Source: Rhodovulum strictum
Lineage (GTDB): Bacteria > Pseudomonadota > Alphaproteobacteria > Rhodobacterales > Rhodobacteraceae
NCBI RefSeq assembly: GCF_009649175.1
Contig: NZ_WJPO01000007.1
Location: 62,001 to 126,000 of the forward strand
Length of the DNA stretch: 64,000 nucleotides
Reading direction: 5' to 3'
Every line of letters begins with the position of its first letter. The first letter of the stretch is position 1. The notes beneath the pieces were generated by a model. It saw only the letters and a program-made list of their open reading frames with translations. It was not told the origin of the DNA and searched no databases. This document shows, piece by piece, positions 17,713 through 27,072 of this stretch. The translations under genes were made by a program, and so were the position numbers.

Positions 17713-20252
17713 CCCCGTTTCCCTTGCTGCGTGCGGCGCTGCTGGCGCTGGCGCTGGCCGGTCCGGCCGCCGCGCAACAGGTCATCACCGCCGCCGAGCC
17801 GCCCGCGGGCTGGCAGGCCGACATGGTGCAGGGCATCGGTTTCGCCCGGCCCGAGGGCTGGTCCGAGATGGAGCGGGATAACGACATGGTGACGCTGTTC
17901 GGCGGCGATCCGGCCACGCGCACCGGCCCGGCCTTCGGGATCACGCTGACGCCGCGGCCGATGCAGATGTTCCGCGGCAGCGACATGACCGATCTGGGCC
18001 GCGTGGTCTTTGACAGCGGGCTGGAATTCACCCGCCACAGCGCCCGCGAGACGCCCGAGGCCGGGATGGTGATCGAGGGCGAGTTCCTGATCTCGGCCGA
18101 GCCGATGCCCGATGGCAACCACATCGTCATCCTGATGAGCGGGTTCAACACCGCGCTGGCGGCGCATCGCGAGGTGTTTGACACGGCCCTTGCCGCGCTG
18201 CGCCTGCCCGGGCCGGGACAGGCGGCGCAGCGCCCGGCGCTGGGGGGGGCGTTCGGGGTGATCCTGCCGCCGGGCTGGGAGATCAGCGAACATGACGGCA
18301 CCGCGCGGCTGCACCGGAAGGGGCTGATGGGCGAGGTCCGGCTGATGCGCCACCCCCCGCGCGCGCCGGGCGACCATCGCAGCGGCTGGCCGGTGATCGG
18401 CGCCGAAACGCGGGGCCAGCCGGTGCTGTTTCTGGAGCAGGACGCCATCCTTTATGAACGCGAGGCGAAATCGCGGCTTTACGATGATGGGCGCGACAGC
18501 CTTGAAAAGGCGCGGTTCTTCGTGTTCGAGACCTGCCTTGAGGGCGGCGATACCGTCTCGGTCGAGGTGGCGGGGATGCCCGATTTCCACGCCGATCCGT
18601 CGCTTGTCCGCCTGCTTGACGGCATTGCCCTGACCGCCGGTGCGGTCCCCTGCCCCGCCAGCGACATGCCCGAGGGCGCATCGCTGGGCACGCCGCGCAA
18701 CCAGCGCGCGGTCGAAAGCCATTACACGATCTGGATCGAGCCCCGGGCGCCCGGCGACTTGTCGACCCCGCAAAGCTTTGGCCCGGCCGAGTTCGCCATT
18801 CCCGTCGGCTGGGAGGCGCTGCCCGACAGCGCCGAGTGGTCGCACTGGATGTCCAGCCGGGGCGAATACGAACTGGCCATGCGGCTGCATCCCGACCCGG
18901 TCGGCCCGGCGGCGCGGCGCGGCGAATTGCGGCTGGCCGATGGCACCCGGTTCTACCGCCTGCCGGTCAGCGATGGCACGCTGCTGGCCTCGGTCGCGCC
19001 GGTCGGTCCCGGCGGCTATCTGCTGATCGAGGCCAAGGGCGGCGGCATCGACGGCCCGGGCTTCGAGACCGTTCTGGGAACCATGGTGCTGCGCGCTGCC
19101 GAAGCCGTCCCCGCCCCCGATGGCCCGGCCGCGCTGCTGGACGGCATGGTGCGCGTCACCCCGCCCGAGGGTTTCACGCTGCTGACGCAGGACGATGCCG
19201 TGACGCTGATGGCCGAGGACGGGCGCGGTTTCCTGACGCTGGCACGCGGGCCCGCGGTGATGCCGCCGCACGGGATCCTGGCGCAGATGCCCGCGGGGCG
19301 GCTGGGATCCTGGGGCGGCGGGGCCCATTACAAGGAATGGACGGAATATGGCTGGCCCGGCACGCTGCCCGAATTCATGGATGGCGGCCAGATGGTCACC
19401 GGCTGGCATTTCGTGCGCATCGCCCGCGAATGCCTGCCCGGCGGCGTGCCGGTGGTCTTTGCCTGGGGCGGGGTCTCGCGCTTCACCGGCGGCGACAGCC
19501 TGGACCGGGCGCGCAATGCCTTTGACATCGTCTGGCCCGATGGCATGACCCCCTGCGCCCCCGACGATATCGTGGCCGCGGCGCTCGCCGCGAATGCCGG
19601 GGCGGGCACCGATGCGCCGCCGCAGGAGGCCCCCGCGCCTGTGCCTGCACCCGCCCCGGAACCCGTGGCAGAACCGGTGCCAGTGCCCGAACCGGAACCC
19701 GTGGCAGAACCCGAACCAGTGCCCGAACCCGAACCGGCCCCCGTCGCGGCACCTGCGCCCGTCATGGTGCCGCCGCCGCCGCCCCCGCCCGCCATCGCCG
19801 CGCCGCAGGCAGACCCGGATCTGTTTCAGGATATCGGCGGCGGCTATGCGCGCTATGTCAACAGCCGCTTCGGCACCGCGATCGCCTATCCCGCCAGCTA
19901 TTTCCAGCCCGAGCCCCCGCCCGGCAATGGCGACGGGCGGCGCTTTGCCTCGGCCGATGGCAGCGCGCAGTTCCTGGTCTTTGCCCAGTTCAACGTCATG
20001 GGCCAGACGCTGGGCGGGCTGATGCAGTCGGATGAGGACGCCCTGGGCCGCGAGCGGATCAGCTACCGCGCCACGGGCGAGGGCTGGTATGTGCTGTCAG
20101 GACTGACCGGAGAGCGCATCTTCTACCGCAAGATCCTGCTGACCGCGGATGACGTGATCCATGTGTTCGAGATCGTCTATCCCGCGCAGTTGAAGGCGGA
20201 ATTCGATGCGGTCGTCAGCTACATGGCCAAGGGGTTCGGCCCGGCGGGCTAG
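17709..20252 (+). CDS. Exported multi-module protein with Pro/Glu linker, unknown function (847 aa)
   Basis: Residues 1-22 are a signal peptide (LLALALAGPAAAQQ). Four similar modules follow at roughly 28-165, 172-310, 345-470 and 480-615. Each opens with a 'P-x-GW' phrase (RPEGWSEM, LPPGWEIS, IPVGWEAL, TPPEGFTL) and later has a hydrophobic strand pair, a pattern like DcrB/PsbP-fold domains. A PVPEPEP-type linker (~636-700) leads to a final domain (~710-847: YVNSRFGTAIAYPASYF, GDGRRFASADGSAQF). I recognise the last as a domain seen at the C-terminus of other alphaproteobacterial exported proteins; I know no function for it. The module also occurs in the 1347-aa neighbour, tying the operon together. 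GAGGAGG precedes the coupled ATG. Confidence 0.8.
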   Translation: MTPFPLLRAALLALALAGPAAAQQVITAAEPPAGWQADMVQGIGFARPEGWSEMERDNDMVTLFGGDPATRTGPAFGITLTPRPMQMFRGSDMTDLGRVVFDSGLEFTRHSARETPEAGMVIEGEFLISAEPMPDGNHIVILMSGFNTALAAHREVFDTALAALRLPGPGQAAQRPALGGAFGVILPPGWEISEHDGTARLHRKGLMGEVRLMRHPPRAPGDHRSGWPVIGAETRGQPVLFLEQDAILYEREAKSRLYDDGRDSLEKARFFVFETCLEGGDTVSVEVAGMPDFHADPSLVRLLDGIALTAGAVPCPASDMPEGASLGTPRNQRAVESHYTIWIEPRAPGDLSTPQSFGPAEFAIPVGWEALPDSAEWSHWMSSRGEYELAMRLHPDPVGPAARRGELRLADGTRFYRLPVSDGTLLASVAPVGPGGYLLIEAKGGGIDGPGFETVLGTMVLRAAEAVPAPDGPAALLDGMVRVTPPEGFTLLTQDDAVTLMAEDGRGFLTLARGPAVMPPHGILAQMPAGRLGSWGGGAHYKEWTEYGWPGTLPEFMDGGQMVTGWHFVRIARECLPGGVPVVFAWGGVSRFTGGDSLDRARNAFDIVWPDGMTPCAPDDIVAAALAANAGAGTDAPPQEAPAPVPAPAPEPVAEPVPVPEPEPVAEPEPVPEPEPAPVAAPAPVMVPPPPPPPAIAAPQADPDLFQDIGGGYARYVNSRFGTAIAYPASYFQPEPPPGNGDGRRFASADGSAQFLVFAQFNVMGQTLGGLMQSDEDALGRERISYRATGEGWYVLSGLTGERIFYRKILLTADDVIHVFEIVYPAQLKAEFDAVVSYMAKGFGPAG
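19618..19800 (+). repeat. Pro/Glu/Val-rich coding repeat (linker)
   Basis: Imperfect repeats coding PEPV, VPEPEP and PAPAP units followed by a run of seven prolines. This is a periplasmic spacer between the fourth module and the C-terminal domain of the 847-aa protein. Such tracts are prone to length change. Confidence 0.8.
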
Positions 20253-20269
20253 CGCGGGGGCCGGTCCCG

Positions 20270-20288
20270 GGGGCGGCCGCGCCGCCCC
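20270..20288. terminator. GC hairpin between convergent genes
   Basis: GGGGCGGC (20270-20277) and GCCGCCCC (20281-20288) form a perfect 8-bp stem with a 3-base loop, between the stops of the 847-aa gene (plus) and efp (minus). There is no T-run. A bidirectional terminator is a reasonable inference from position. Confidence 0.5.
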
Positions 20289-20306
20289 GCCGGTCAGGTG
20301 CGGGGC

Positions 20307-20873
20307 TCAGTCCCGGGCGCGCTCGACATAGGTGTTGTCGGCGGTGTTGATGACGATGCGCGTGCCCACGTCGATATGCGGCGGCACCATCACCCGCACG
20401 CCGATATTCGTCATCGCGGGCTTGTAGCTGGAGGATGCGGTCTGGCCCTTGACCACCGGCTCGGTCTCGGCGACCTCGACGGTCATCTTCTGCGGCAGTT
20501 CGATCGCGATCGGGTTGCCCTCGAAGGTCTGAAGGAAGACCCGCATCCCCGGCGACAGGTAGGGCGCGGCATCGCCGATCATGTCGGGATTGGCCACGAC
20601 CTGATCGTAGGTTTCGGGATTCATGAAATGGAACCCCTCGCCATCGTCATACAGGAAATCGTATTCGCGTTCGTCGACATTGGCCTTTTCCACCTGTTCG
20701 GTGGTCTTCCAGCGCTCGGTCACCTTCACCCCGTCGGAAATGCGGCGCATGTCGACCGAGGTGGTCGGCGTGCCCTTGCCGGGGTGGAAGTTTTCGGCCT
20801 TGAGCACGACGTAAAGCCGGCCGTCGACTTCGACGACATTGCCCTTGCGGAGCGAGGAGGCGATGACTTTCAA
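20307..20873 (-). CDS. efp: Elongation factor P, TTG start
   Basis: A 188-residue EF-P with KOW-like N-terminal and two OB domains. The conserved loop reads [10 protein letters not shown], placing the modifiable lysine at position 33. The protein relieves ribosome stalling at proline runs. The only start compatible with the family N-terminus ([15 protein letters not shown]) is TTG at 20873, with AAGGAAG seven bases upstream, an unusual start for an abundant factor. The gene is divergent from epmA, whose product β-lysylates this lysine, with about 100 bases between. Confidence 0.97.
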   Translation of the reverse strand: MKVIASSLRKGNVVEVDGRLYVVLKAENFHPGKGTPTTSVDMRRISDGVKVTERWKTTEQVEKANVDEREYDFLYDDGEGFHFMNPETYDQVVANPDMIGDAAPYLSPGMRVFLQTFEGNPIAIELPQKMTVEVAETEPVVKGQTASSSYKPAMTNIGVRVMVPPHIDVGTRIVINTADNTYVERARD

Positions 20874-20973
20874 GGGTGTCTTCCTTGTGAAGGGGCGCAG
20901 CGCGCGCTAAGCGCCGGATTGGACACGGCCCTAGCCGAACTTGGCGCGGATTTCCAGACGAAAGGCGCATCCG

Positions 20974-22011
20974 ATGACCGACACCCCCTGGTGGCATCCA
21001 TCCCGCCATGCCGACCGCCGCCCCGTCCTGCTGGCGCGCAACCGCATCCAGGGCGCGATCCGGGGCTGGCTGGCCGAGCAGGGATTCACCGAGGTCGATC
21101 CCGCGGCGCTGGCGATCAGCCCCGGCAACGAGGCGCATCTGCATGCCTTTGCGACCGAGGCCATCGGCAATGACGGGGTGGCGCGGCGGATGTATCTGCA
21201 TACCTCGCCCGAATTCGCGATGAAGAAACTGCTGGCCGCGGGCGAGACGCGGATCGCCGCCTTTGCCCATGTCTGGCGCAACCGCGAAAGCGGCCCGCGC
21301 CACAGCCCCGAATTCACCATGCTGGAATGGTATCGCGCGAACGAGGATTACACCGTCCTGATGGACGACGTGGCCGCGATGCTGCAAATCGCCTGCCGCG
21401 CGGCGGGCAGCACGCTGCTGCGCCACGCCGGGCAGGACTGCGACCCGTTCCAGCCCTATGAGCGGCTTTCGGTGGCCGATGCCTTTGCGCGCCATGCCGG
21501 GATCGACCTGCTGGCGACGATCCGGCGCGATGGCGCGACCGACCGCGACGCCCTGGCGGCGCAGGCGATGGCGGCGGGGCTGCGGGTGGGGGCGGACGAC
21601 ACATGGTCCGACATCCTCAGCCGGGTGCTGGTTGCGCGCATCGAGCCGCATCTGGGGCTGGGCCGGATCACCATGCTGGACCGTTACCCGGCGGCCGAGG
21701 CCGCGCTGGCGCGCGCCTGCCCCGACGACCCGCGCGAGGCCGAGCGTTTCGAGGTCTATGCCTGCGGGGTCGAACTGGCGAACGGCTTCGGCGAATTGAC
21801 CGACCCGGCCGAACAGCGCCGCCGCTTTGCCGCCGAGATGGACGAGAAACAGCGCGTCTACGGCGAACGCTATCCGCTGGACGAGGATTTCCTGGCCGCG
21901 CTGGCGCTGATGCCGCCCGCCTCGGGCATCGCGCTGGGATTCGACCGGCTGGCGATGCTGGCCACCGCCGCGCCGCGCATCGCGGATGTGCTCTGGACCC
22001 CGGCGGGCTGA
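20974..22011 (+). CDS. epmA: EF-P lysyltransferase (PoxA/GenX)
   Basis: A 345-residue class II lysyl-tRNA-synthetase paralogue without the anticodon-binding domain. Class II motif 2 is visible (FRAHVWRNRES-type region: AHVWRNRESGPRHSPEFTM), and motif 3 lies near the end (GIALGFDRLAML). ELANGFGELTDP is the substrate loop of the family. It attaches (R)-β-lysine to EF-P. The ATG at 20974 (MTDTPWWHP) has AAAGG about 10 bases upstream. The neighbouring efp gene makes the assignment near certain. EpmB, which supplies β-lysine, is not in the window. Confidence 0.96.
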   Translation: MTDTPWWHPSRHADRRPVLLARNRIQGAIRGWLAEQGFTEVDPAALAISPGNEAHLHAFATEAIGNDGVARRMYLHTSPEFAMKKLLAAGETRIAAFAHVWRNRESGPRHSPEFTMLEWYRANEDYTVLMDDVAAMLQIACRAAGSTLLRHAGQDCDPFQPYERLSVADAFARHAGIDLLATIRRDGATDRDALAAQAMAAGLRVGADDTWSDILSRVLVARIEPHLGLGRITMLDRYPAAEAALARACPDDPREAERFEVYACGVELANGFGELTDPAEQRRRFAAEMDEKQRVYGERYPLDEDFLAALALMPPASGIALGFDRLAMLATAAPRIADVLWTPAG

Positions 22012-22026
22012 GCCGCTGCGCCCGCT

Positions 22027-22734
22027 TCAGCCCATCAGGGCCGACAGCGGCATGACCAGCAACAGCCCCGGCAGCATGTTGGCGACGGGAAAGGGGGCGA
22101 TGGCGCAGATGCGCAGCCCGGTCGCCAGCATGATGATGCCGCCCAGCGACGAGAAATCGGCCACCATCGCAGGCGTCAGCATCGGCATGATCCACATCCC
22201 CAGCAGCAGGAACCCCATCTGCGCCACCAGTTGCGGCACCGCGATCGCCGCGACCGACAGGCCCAGTTCGGCGGCAAAGATGCCCGCGGTGACCAGATCG
22301 AGCATCGCCTTGACCAGCAGGATCGAGGGATCGCCCGTGATCCCCTCGTTCATCGCGCCGAAGATGCCGGTGCCCGAGGCGACGAACAGCACCAGCACCG
22401 CCACCAGCCGGTCGGCATGGGCCGCCGCGGGCAGCCCCTGCCCGCCCATGGGGGGCACCAGCCGGTCGATCAGGCGGCGCAGCGCGCCCGCGGCGCCGGT
22501 CAGCCGGGACTCGATGCGCAGGAGTTCCCCGGCGACGGTTCCCACCAGCAGCGCCATGATGACCGGCGGCAGCGCGTGGACGCGCACGATCATCGCCACG
22601 CCCATCCCCATCGCGGCCAGCCCCAGCACCAGCACCAGCCGGGCGCGGGTGGCTTCGGACAGGCGGTGCCCGGCAAAACTGCCCAGAACGCCCCCGGTCA
22701 GGGTACAGAGGGCATTGGCAATGGGTCCGATCAT
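22027..22734 (-). CDS. DUF554 family membrane protein
   Basis: A 235-residue inner-membrane protein with about six to seven hydrophobic helices and little soluble sequence. The opening GPIANALCTLTGGVLGSFAGHRL and the internal GTGIFGAMNEGITGDPSIL are characteristic of DUF554. The family is sometimes annotated as a possible transporter, but no function is established. GGAGG lies five bases before the ATG. It follows the acyl-CoA dehydrogenase stop by 33 bases on the same strand, so it may be the last gene of the phenylpropanoid operon or an independent gene. Confidence 0.88.
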   Translation of the reverse strand: MIGPIANALCTLTGGVLGSFAGHRLSEATRARLVLVLGLAAMGMGVAMIVRVHALPPVIMALLVGTVAGELLRIESRLTGAAGALRRLIDRLVPPMGGQGLPAAAHADRLVAVLVLFVASGTGIFGAMNEGITGDPSILLVKAMLDLVTAGIFAAELGLSVAAIAVPQLVAQMGFLLLGMWIMPMLTPAMVADFSSLGGIIMLATGLRICAIAPFPVANMLPGLLLVMPLSALMG

Positions 22735-22767
22735 GGCGCCTCCGGGCTTTGCGGGGTCAGGGTTGGC

Positions 22768-24363
22768 TCAGGCCGAAAGCCGCTCTGCCCGCTCAGGGGT
22801 GCGCGCCGCCGCCGCATTCAGGCCGCGTTCGGCAAGGCGGCGGATCTCGGCCGGGTCGGGGGCGTGCTCGGCCACCGCGGCCATGCGCACCCACAGCGCC
22901 GCCTCGAAAAGCCGGGCCGAGAGCATCGCGAAATCCCACGCCCCTGCCGACGGGTCGGCCGCCGACAGCAGCGCCGCACGGGCGGTTTGCCAGAGCTCTG
23001 CCAGCCGCGCAACCTCGGGCGCGCCCTGCGAAAGCTCTGTCACCAGCGCGGCAAAGCCCGCGGCCGCCGCCCCGCCCTTGTGGCGCAGCAGCCGGCCCGC
23101 CAGCGCCCCGGCATGGATGCCGTTCGCGCCTTCGTAGATCGCGGTGATGCGGGCATCGCGCCAGGTCTGGCCGATCCGGTATTCCGACAGGTAGCCGTAG
23201 CCGCCCAGAACCTGGATGCCCAGATCGGCGGCGCGGATGCCCGCCTCGGTCGCGGCGATCTTGCACAGGGGCGTCAGGAACTCGACCAGATCGGGCCGCG
23301 CGCCGCGGTCAAGTTCGACCAGCGCGACATGGCACATCGCGCGGCTGACCAGTTCCAGCGCGCGCTGGTCGTCCAGCATCCGGCGCACATCGGCATGATC
23401 GGCCAGAACCGCCGGGCTGCCATCGGCCCGCCGCCCCTGCCGCCGCTCGGCGGCATAGCTGCGCGCGATGTCGCCCGCCCGCGCGGCATGGGCCACCCCC
23501 TGCAAGGCCACGTCCAGACGCGCGTGGTTCATCAGCGTGAACATCGCGGCCAGCCCCTGCCCCTCTGCACCCACCAGTTCGGCGGGCGCATCGGCAAAGG
23601 CAAGCTGGCAGGTCGGCGAGGCATGCAGCCCGATCTTTTCCTCGATCCGCGTGACCGCGATGCCGTTTGCGCCGAACGGCCCGCCGCTGCGGCACAGGAA
23701 CAGCGACAGGCCGCGGACGCCGTCCTGGGGCGGGCCGGAGCGGGCCAGCACCAGATGCAGGATGCTGTCCGACAGATCCTGCCCGCCGCCCGAGATGAAG
23801 ATCTTTTCGCCGTTCAGCCGCCAGCCGTCGCCGTGGCGGGTTGCCCGGCAGCGGATCGCCCCCAGATCGGACCCCGCGCCCGGCTCGGTCAGGCACATCG
23901 TCGCCAGCGCCGCGCCCGAGACCAGATCGGGCAGGTGGCGGGCGCGCTGGTCCTCGGTGCCAAAGCGCATCAGCACCCGCGCCGCGCCGGGCACCAGCGC
24001 GGTGACCATCTGCAACGCATGGCAGGCGCCGGTAAAGATTTCCGACACCGCGCCATGGATCGGCCCCGCCAGATCCTGCCCGCCGAATTCCGCAGGCAGC
24101 GCCAGCGCGTGCCAGCCCTGCGCGACATAGGCGCGATAGGCATCGGCAAAGCCGTCGGGCAGGCGCACCCGGCCACCCTCCAGCCGACAGCCCTGGCGGT
24201 CGCCGGTCTCGTCCAGCGGCGCGATCACGCCCTCGGCGAAGGCGGCGAAATGGCCCGCGATCTCGGCCGCGAAACCGCCATCCCAGCCCGGCAGGGTATC
24301 GGCCCCCGCCACCGGCCCCATGGCGAACAGGATGTCGCCGAGCGGCGCGGCAAAGGGCTTCAT
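22768..24363 (-). CDS. Acyl-CoA dehydrogenase, DmdC-like long form
   Basis: A 531-residue FAD enzyme that introduces the α,β double bond into an acyl-CoA. The FAD/substrate motif CLTEPGAGSDLG is present. The catalytic Glu is in TAIYEGANGI, and GGYGYLSEYRIGQTWRDARI precedes it. A C-terminal extension of ~120 residues after the catalytic domain resembles the DmdC subgroup. The ATG at 24363 overlaps the preceding stop as ATGA; an upstream frame to 24456 lies inside that gene and is not used. In this operon it would oxidise dihydro-cinnamoyl-type CoA esters so that saturated side chains can enter the same pathway. Substrate is inferred. Confidence 0.93.
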   Translation of the reverse strand: MKPFAAPLGDILFAMGPVAGADTLPGWDGGFAAEIAGHFAAFAEGVIAPLDETGDRQGCRLEGGRVRLPDGFADAYRAYVAQGWHALALPAEFGGQDLAGPIHGAVSEIFTGACHALQMVTALVPGAARVLMRFGTEDQRARHLPDLVSGAALATMCLTEPGAGSDLGAIRCRATRHGDGWRLNGEKIFISGGGQDLSDSILHLVLARSGPPQDGVRGLSLFLCRSGGPFGANGIAVTRIEEKIGLHASPTCQLAFADAPAELVGAEGQGLAAMFTLMNHARLDVALQGVAHAARAGDIARSYAAERRQGRRADGSPAVLADHADVRRMLDDQRALELVSRAMCHVALVELDRGARPDLVEFLTPLCKIAATEAGIRAADLGIQVLGGYGYLSEYRIGQTWRDARITAIYEGANGIHAGALAGRLLRHKGGAAAAGFAALVTELSQGAPEVARLAELWQTARAALLSAADPSAGAWDFAMLSARLFEAALWVRMAAVAEHAPDPAEIRRLAERGLNAAAARTPERAERLSA

Positions 24364-25235
24364 GCCGCAACCCCCAAGAGCCGCATCGCGTTTTCCTTGA
24401 GGATCAGCGGGCGCACCTCGTCGCGGAACGGGGCCTTGTCGAAGGCATCCAGCCATTTCCCGGGCGAGATCATCGGCCAGTCCGAGCCGAACAGCATCTT
24501 GTCCTTCAGCAGCGTGTTGGCATAGCGGATCAGGATTTCGGGAAAGTATTTCGGCGACCAGCCCGACAGGTCGATATAGACATTGGGCTTGTGCGTCGCG
24601 ACGGCCAGCGCCTCCTCCTGCCAGGGGAACGAGGGATGGGCCAGGATGATCGGCATGTCGGGGAAATCCACCGCCACATCGTCGATATACATCGGGTTCG
24701 AGTATTTCAGCCGCATCCCGTTGCCGCCCCGCATCCCCGAGCCGACCCCGGTCTGGCCGGTATGGAACAGCGCGGGCTTGCCGGTTTCGGCGATTGCCTC
24801 GTAAAGCGGCCAGGCCAGCCGGTCATTGGGAAAGAACCCCTGCATCGTGGGATGGAACTTGAAGCCCTGAACGCCGTACTCGGCCACCAGCCGCCGCGCC
24901 TCGCGCGCGCCCATCTTGCCCTTGTGCGGGTCGATCGAGGCAAAGGGGATCAGGATATCGGCATGTTCGGCGGCCAGTTCGGCCACCTCCTCGTTGCGGT
25001 AGCGCCGATAGCCGGTTTCGCGTTCGGCATCGACCGGAAAGATCACCGCGGCGATGTTCTGCTCGCGGAAATGCGCCGCGGTCTGCGGGATGGTGGGCGG
25101 ATGCGACCAGGGCGCCCCGAAATATTTCGCCATGGCCGATTGCAGGTCGTCATAACCGTCATCGGCATGGCAGCCACAGGGTTCCTCGGCATGGGTATGA
25201 AAGTCGATCGCGCGGACCTTGGAAAAATCTACCAT
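24360..25235 (-). CDS. Amidohydrolase-family hydrolase (CouO-like, β-ketoacyl-CoA hydrolase candidate)
   Basis: A 291-residue TIM-barrel amidohydrolase_2 protein with metal ligands in DFHTHAEEP, GFKFHPTM, LAHPSFPW and FGSDWPM. Its gene context (aryl-CoA ligase, hydratase, dehydrogenase, MarR regulator) matches the p-coumarate cluster of Rhodopseudomonas palustris. There a similar protein, CouO, hydrolyses the aromatic β-keto-acyl-CoA to release the benzoate and acetyl-CoA. GAGG precedes the ATG, and seven bases separate it from the ligase gene. The chemistry is inferred from context; other members decarboxylate or hydrolyse unrelated substrates. Confidence 0.8.
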   Translation of the reverse strand: MVDFSKVRAIDFHTHAEEPCGCHADDGYDDLQSAMAKYFGAPWSHPPTIPQTAAHFREQNIAAVIFPVDAERETGYRRYRNEEVAELAAEHADILIPFASIDPHKGKMGAREARRLVAEYGVQGFKFHPTMQGFFPNDRLAWPLYEAIAETGKPALFHTGQTGVGSGMRGGNGMRLKYSNPMYIDDVAVDFPDMPIILAHPSFPWQEEALAVATHKPNVYIDLSGWSPKYFPEILIRYANTLLKDKMLFGSDWPMISPGKWLDAFDKAPFRDEVRPLILKENAMRLLGVAA

Positions 25236-25242
25236 GATTGCC

Positions 25243-27072
25243 TCATACCCGGATCAGGCCGGGATCCTCGTTGTCGTAAAGCCGTTCCAGAAGGTCGGCG
25301 CGGCGGGTGATGATCTTGCGCACGTTGAGCGAGCCCTTGTCCGTGACCTCGCCATCCTTCAGCGAGGGTGGCTCGGCCAGGATCAGCGCGCGCGATATCC
25401 GCTTGGCCGAGCCGGTGGCATGGCGCGCCATCTCGCGCATCACCGCCTCGATCTCGAACTGAAGGATCGGGTCGATCACCGCCCCTTCGGAGGTGTTGTC
25501 GCCATGCACATGGTCGGGCCTGGGAAAGATGAACAGCCCGATCTCGCCCCGGTCATGGCCGCAGATCACCACGTCCTGAACCAGATCGCGCAGATGCTCC
25601 AGCGCCTCCATCCGCAGGCGCCCGGCCTGGACCCAGGTGCCGGTGGTCAGCTTGAAATCCTCGGACACGCGGCCGTCAAAGACCAGCCCCCGCTCGGGAT
25701 GGGCCGGATCGACGAAGCGCACCGCGTCGCCGGTGATGAAAAACCCCTCGTCGTCAAAGGCGGCGGCGCTGCGGTCCGGGTCGTTGAAATAGCCCGGCAT
25801 CACGTTCGGGCCGCGCACCCGGATTTCGCAGCGTAGATCCTCGTCGGGGATCAGCTTGACCTCGACGCCGGGCAGCGGCACGCCGATCACGCCCGAGCGG
25901 TTGACAGGTTCGTGCAGCATCACGCAGGCGGGCGCGGTTTCGGTCAGGCCCCAGCTCGAGATCATCAGCGGCACCCGGCCCCCGACCTCCATGGCGAACT
26001 CCTCGAGCCTGCCCCACACCTCCTGGCGCAGCGAGGCGCCCGCGTAGAAGATCAGGTCCAGATCGCGGAAGAACGCCTCGCGCAGGGCGCGGTCCTGTTC
26101 CATCTCGTGGACCAGCATCGAATAGCCCACCGGCACGTTGAACGACAGCGTCCCGGCCCGCGCGCGGATATTCTCGACCGAGGTGGGAAACCCGGCCGAA
26201 GTCGGCTTGCCATGGTCGATGCAGAGCGTGCCGCCATGGGCCAGCATCATGTTGACATTGTGCGACCCGCCGAAGACGTGGTTCCACGGCAGCCAGTCCA
26301 CGATCCGCGGCGGGCGCAGCTTGAGGAACGGCAGCACCGAGGCGATCTGCGCCTGGTTCGCGCACATCATCCGCTGCGTGGTCAGCACGCCCTTGGGGTC
26401 CGAGGACGAGCCCGAGGTGAACAGGATCTTGGCCAGCGTGTCGGGGCCGACCGCGGCATGGGCGATATCGACCTCGGGGCCGGGCATGGCGGCCAGCAGA
26501 TCGGCCAGCGGCGTGACGGCCCGGCCCGCCCCTTCGGGATTCGCGGCCACGATCTCGACGCCCGCCAGTTCCGGCAGGGCCAGCGCGGCGGCATAGGTGG
26601 CGGCATCCTGCGCAAAGGCCATGCCCGGGCGCACCTTGTCCAGCACATAGACCAGCCGCGGATGGGCCTCGGGGATCAGCGAATACTGCTCGGCCACGGG
26701 CACCACCGGCACGCCGACATATTGCGCCCCCAGCGCCAGAAGCGCGTGATCGACGCCATTGCCCGACAGGATGACGATGGGCGTCTGCTGGCCCATGCCG
26801 CGGTCAAGCAGGGCGGCGCCGATGGCGCGGACATGGGCCAGCACCTGCGCATAGCTCAGTTCGCGCCAGTCCGCGCCGCGGCGTTCGGCCAGGAACACCC
26901 GGTCGGGGCAGACCGCCGCCCAGCGATGCAGCCACGCGCCGGTATTCGACACCACGGGATCAAGCGGGTGATCCGAGCGGAAGATCATGCTGCCATCGGC
27001 GCGGTAGTCCAGATGCGCCTTGTGCGGCAGGTGATGGGGCTGGACGGGACATTCCTTGGCAGCGACGTTCAT
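25243..27072 (-). CDS. fcs: Feruloyl-/hydroxycinnamoyl-CoA synthetase
   Basis: A 609-residue adenylate-forming ligase. The AMP-binding P-loop is TSGSSSDPKGV, SSWGLTETAPA is the A5 motif, and FFITGDAVRFVD leads to FDGRVSEDFKLTTGTWV, a form typical of feruloyl-CoA synthases. The C-terminal lysine region is KGSLNVRKI. It activates aryl-propenoates to CoA thioesters with ATP. The ATG overlaps the stop of the MarR gene (ATGA). It is the entry step for the neighbouring hydratase, SDR and hydrolase. The exact aryl group (p-coumarate, ferulate, cinnamate) cannot be read from the sequence. Confidence 0.9.
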   Translation of the reverse strand: MNVAAKECPVQPHHLPHKAHLDYRADGSMIFRSDHPLDPVVSNTGAWLHRWAAVCPDRVFLAERRGADWRELSYAQVLAHVRAIGAALLDRGMGQQTPIVILSGNGVDHALLALGAQYVGVPVVPVAEQYSLIPEAHPRLVYVLDKVRPGMAFAQDAATYAAALALPELAGVEIVAANPEGAGRAVTPLADLLAAMPGPEVDIAHAAVGPDTLAKILFTSGSSSDPKGVLTTQRMMCANQAQIASVLPFLKLRPPRIVDWLPWNHVFGGSHNVNMMLAHGGTLCIDHGKPTSAGFPTSVENIRARAGTLSFNVPVGYSMLVHEMEQDRALREAFFRDLDLIFYAGASLRQEVWGRLEEFAMEVGGRVPLMISSWGLTETAPACVMLHEPVNRSGVIGVPLPGVEVKLIPDEDLRCEIRVRGPNVMPGYFNDPDRSAAAFDDEGFFITGDAVRFVDPAHPERGLVFDGRVSEDFKLTTGTWVQAGRLRMEALEHLRDLVQDVVICGHDRGEIGLFIFPRPDHVHGDNTSEGAVIDPILQFEIEAVMREMARHATGSAKRISRALILAEPPSLKDGEVTDKGSLNVRKIITRRADLLERLYDNEDPGLIRV

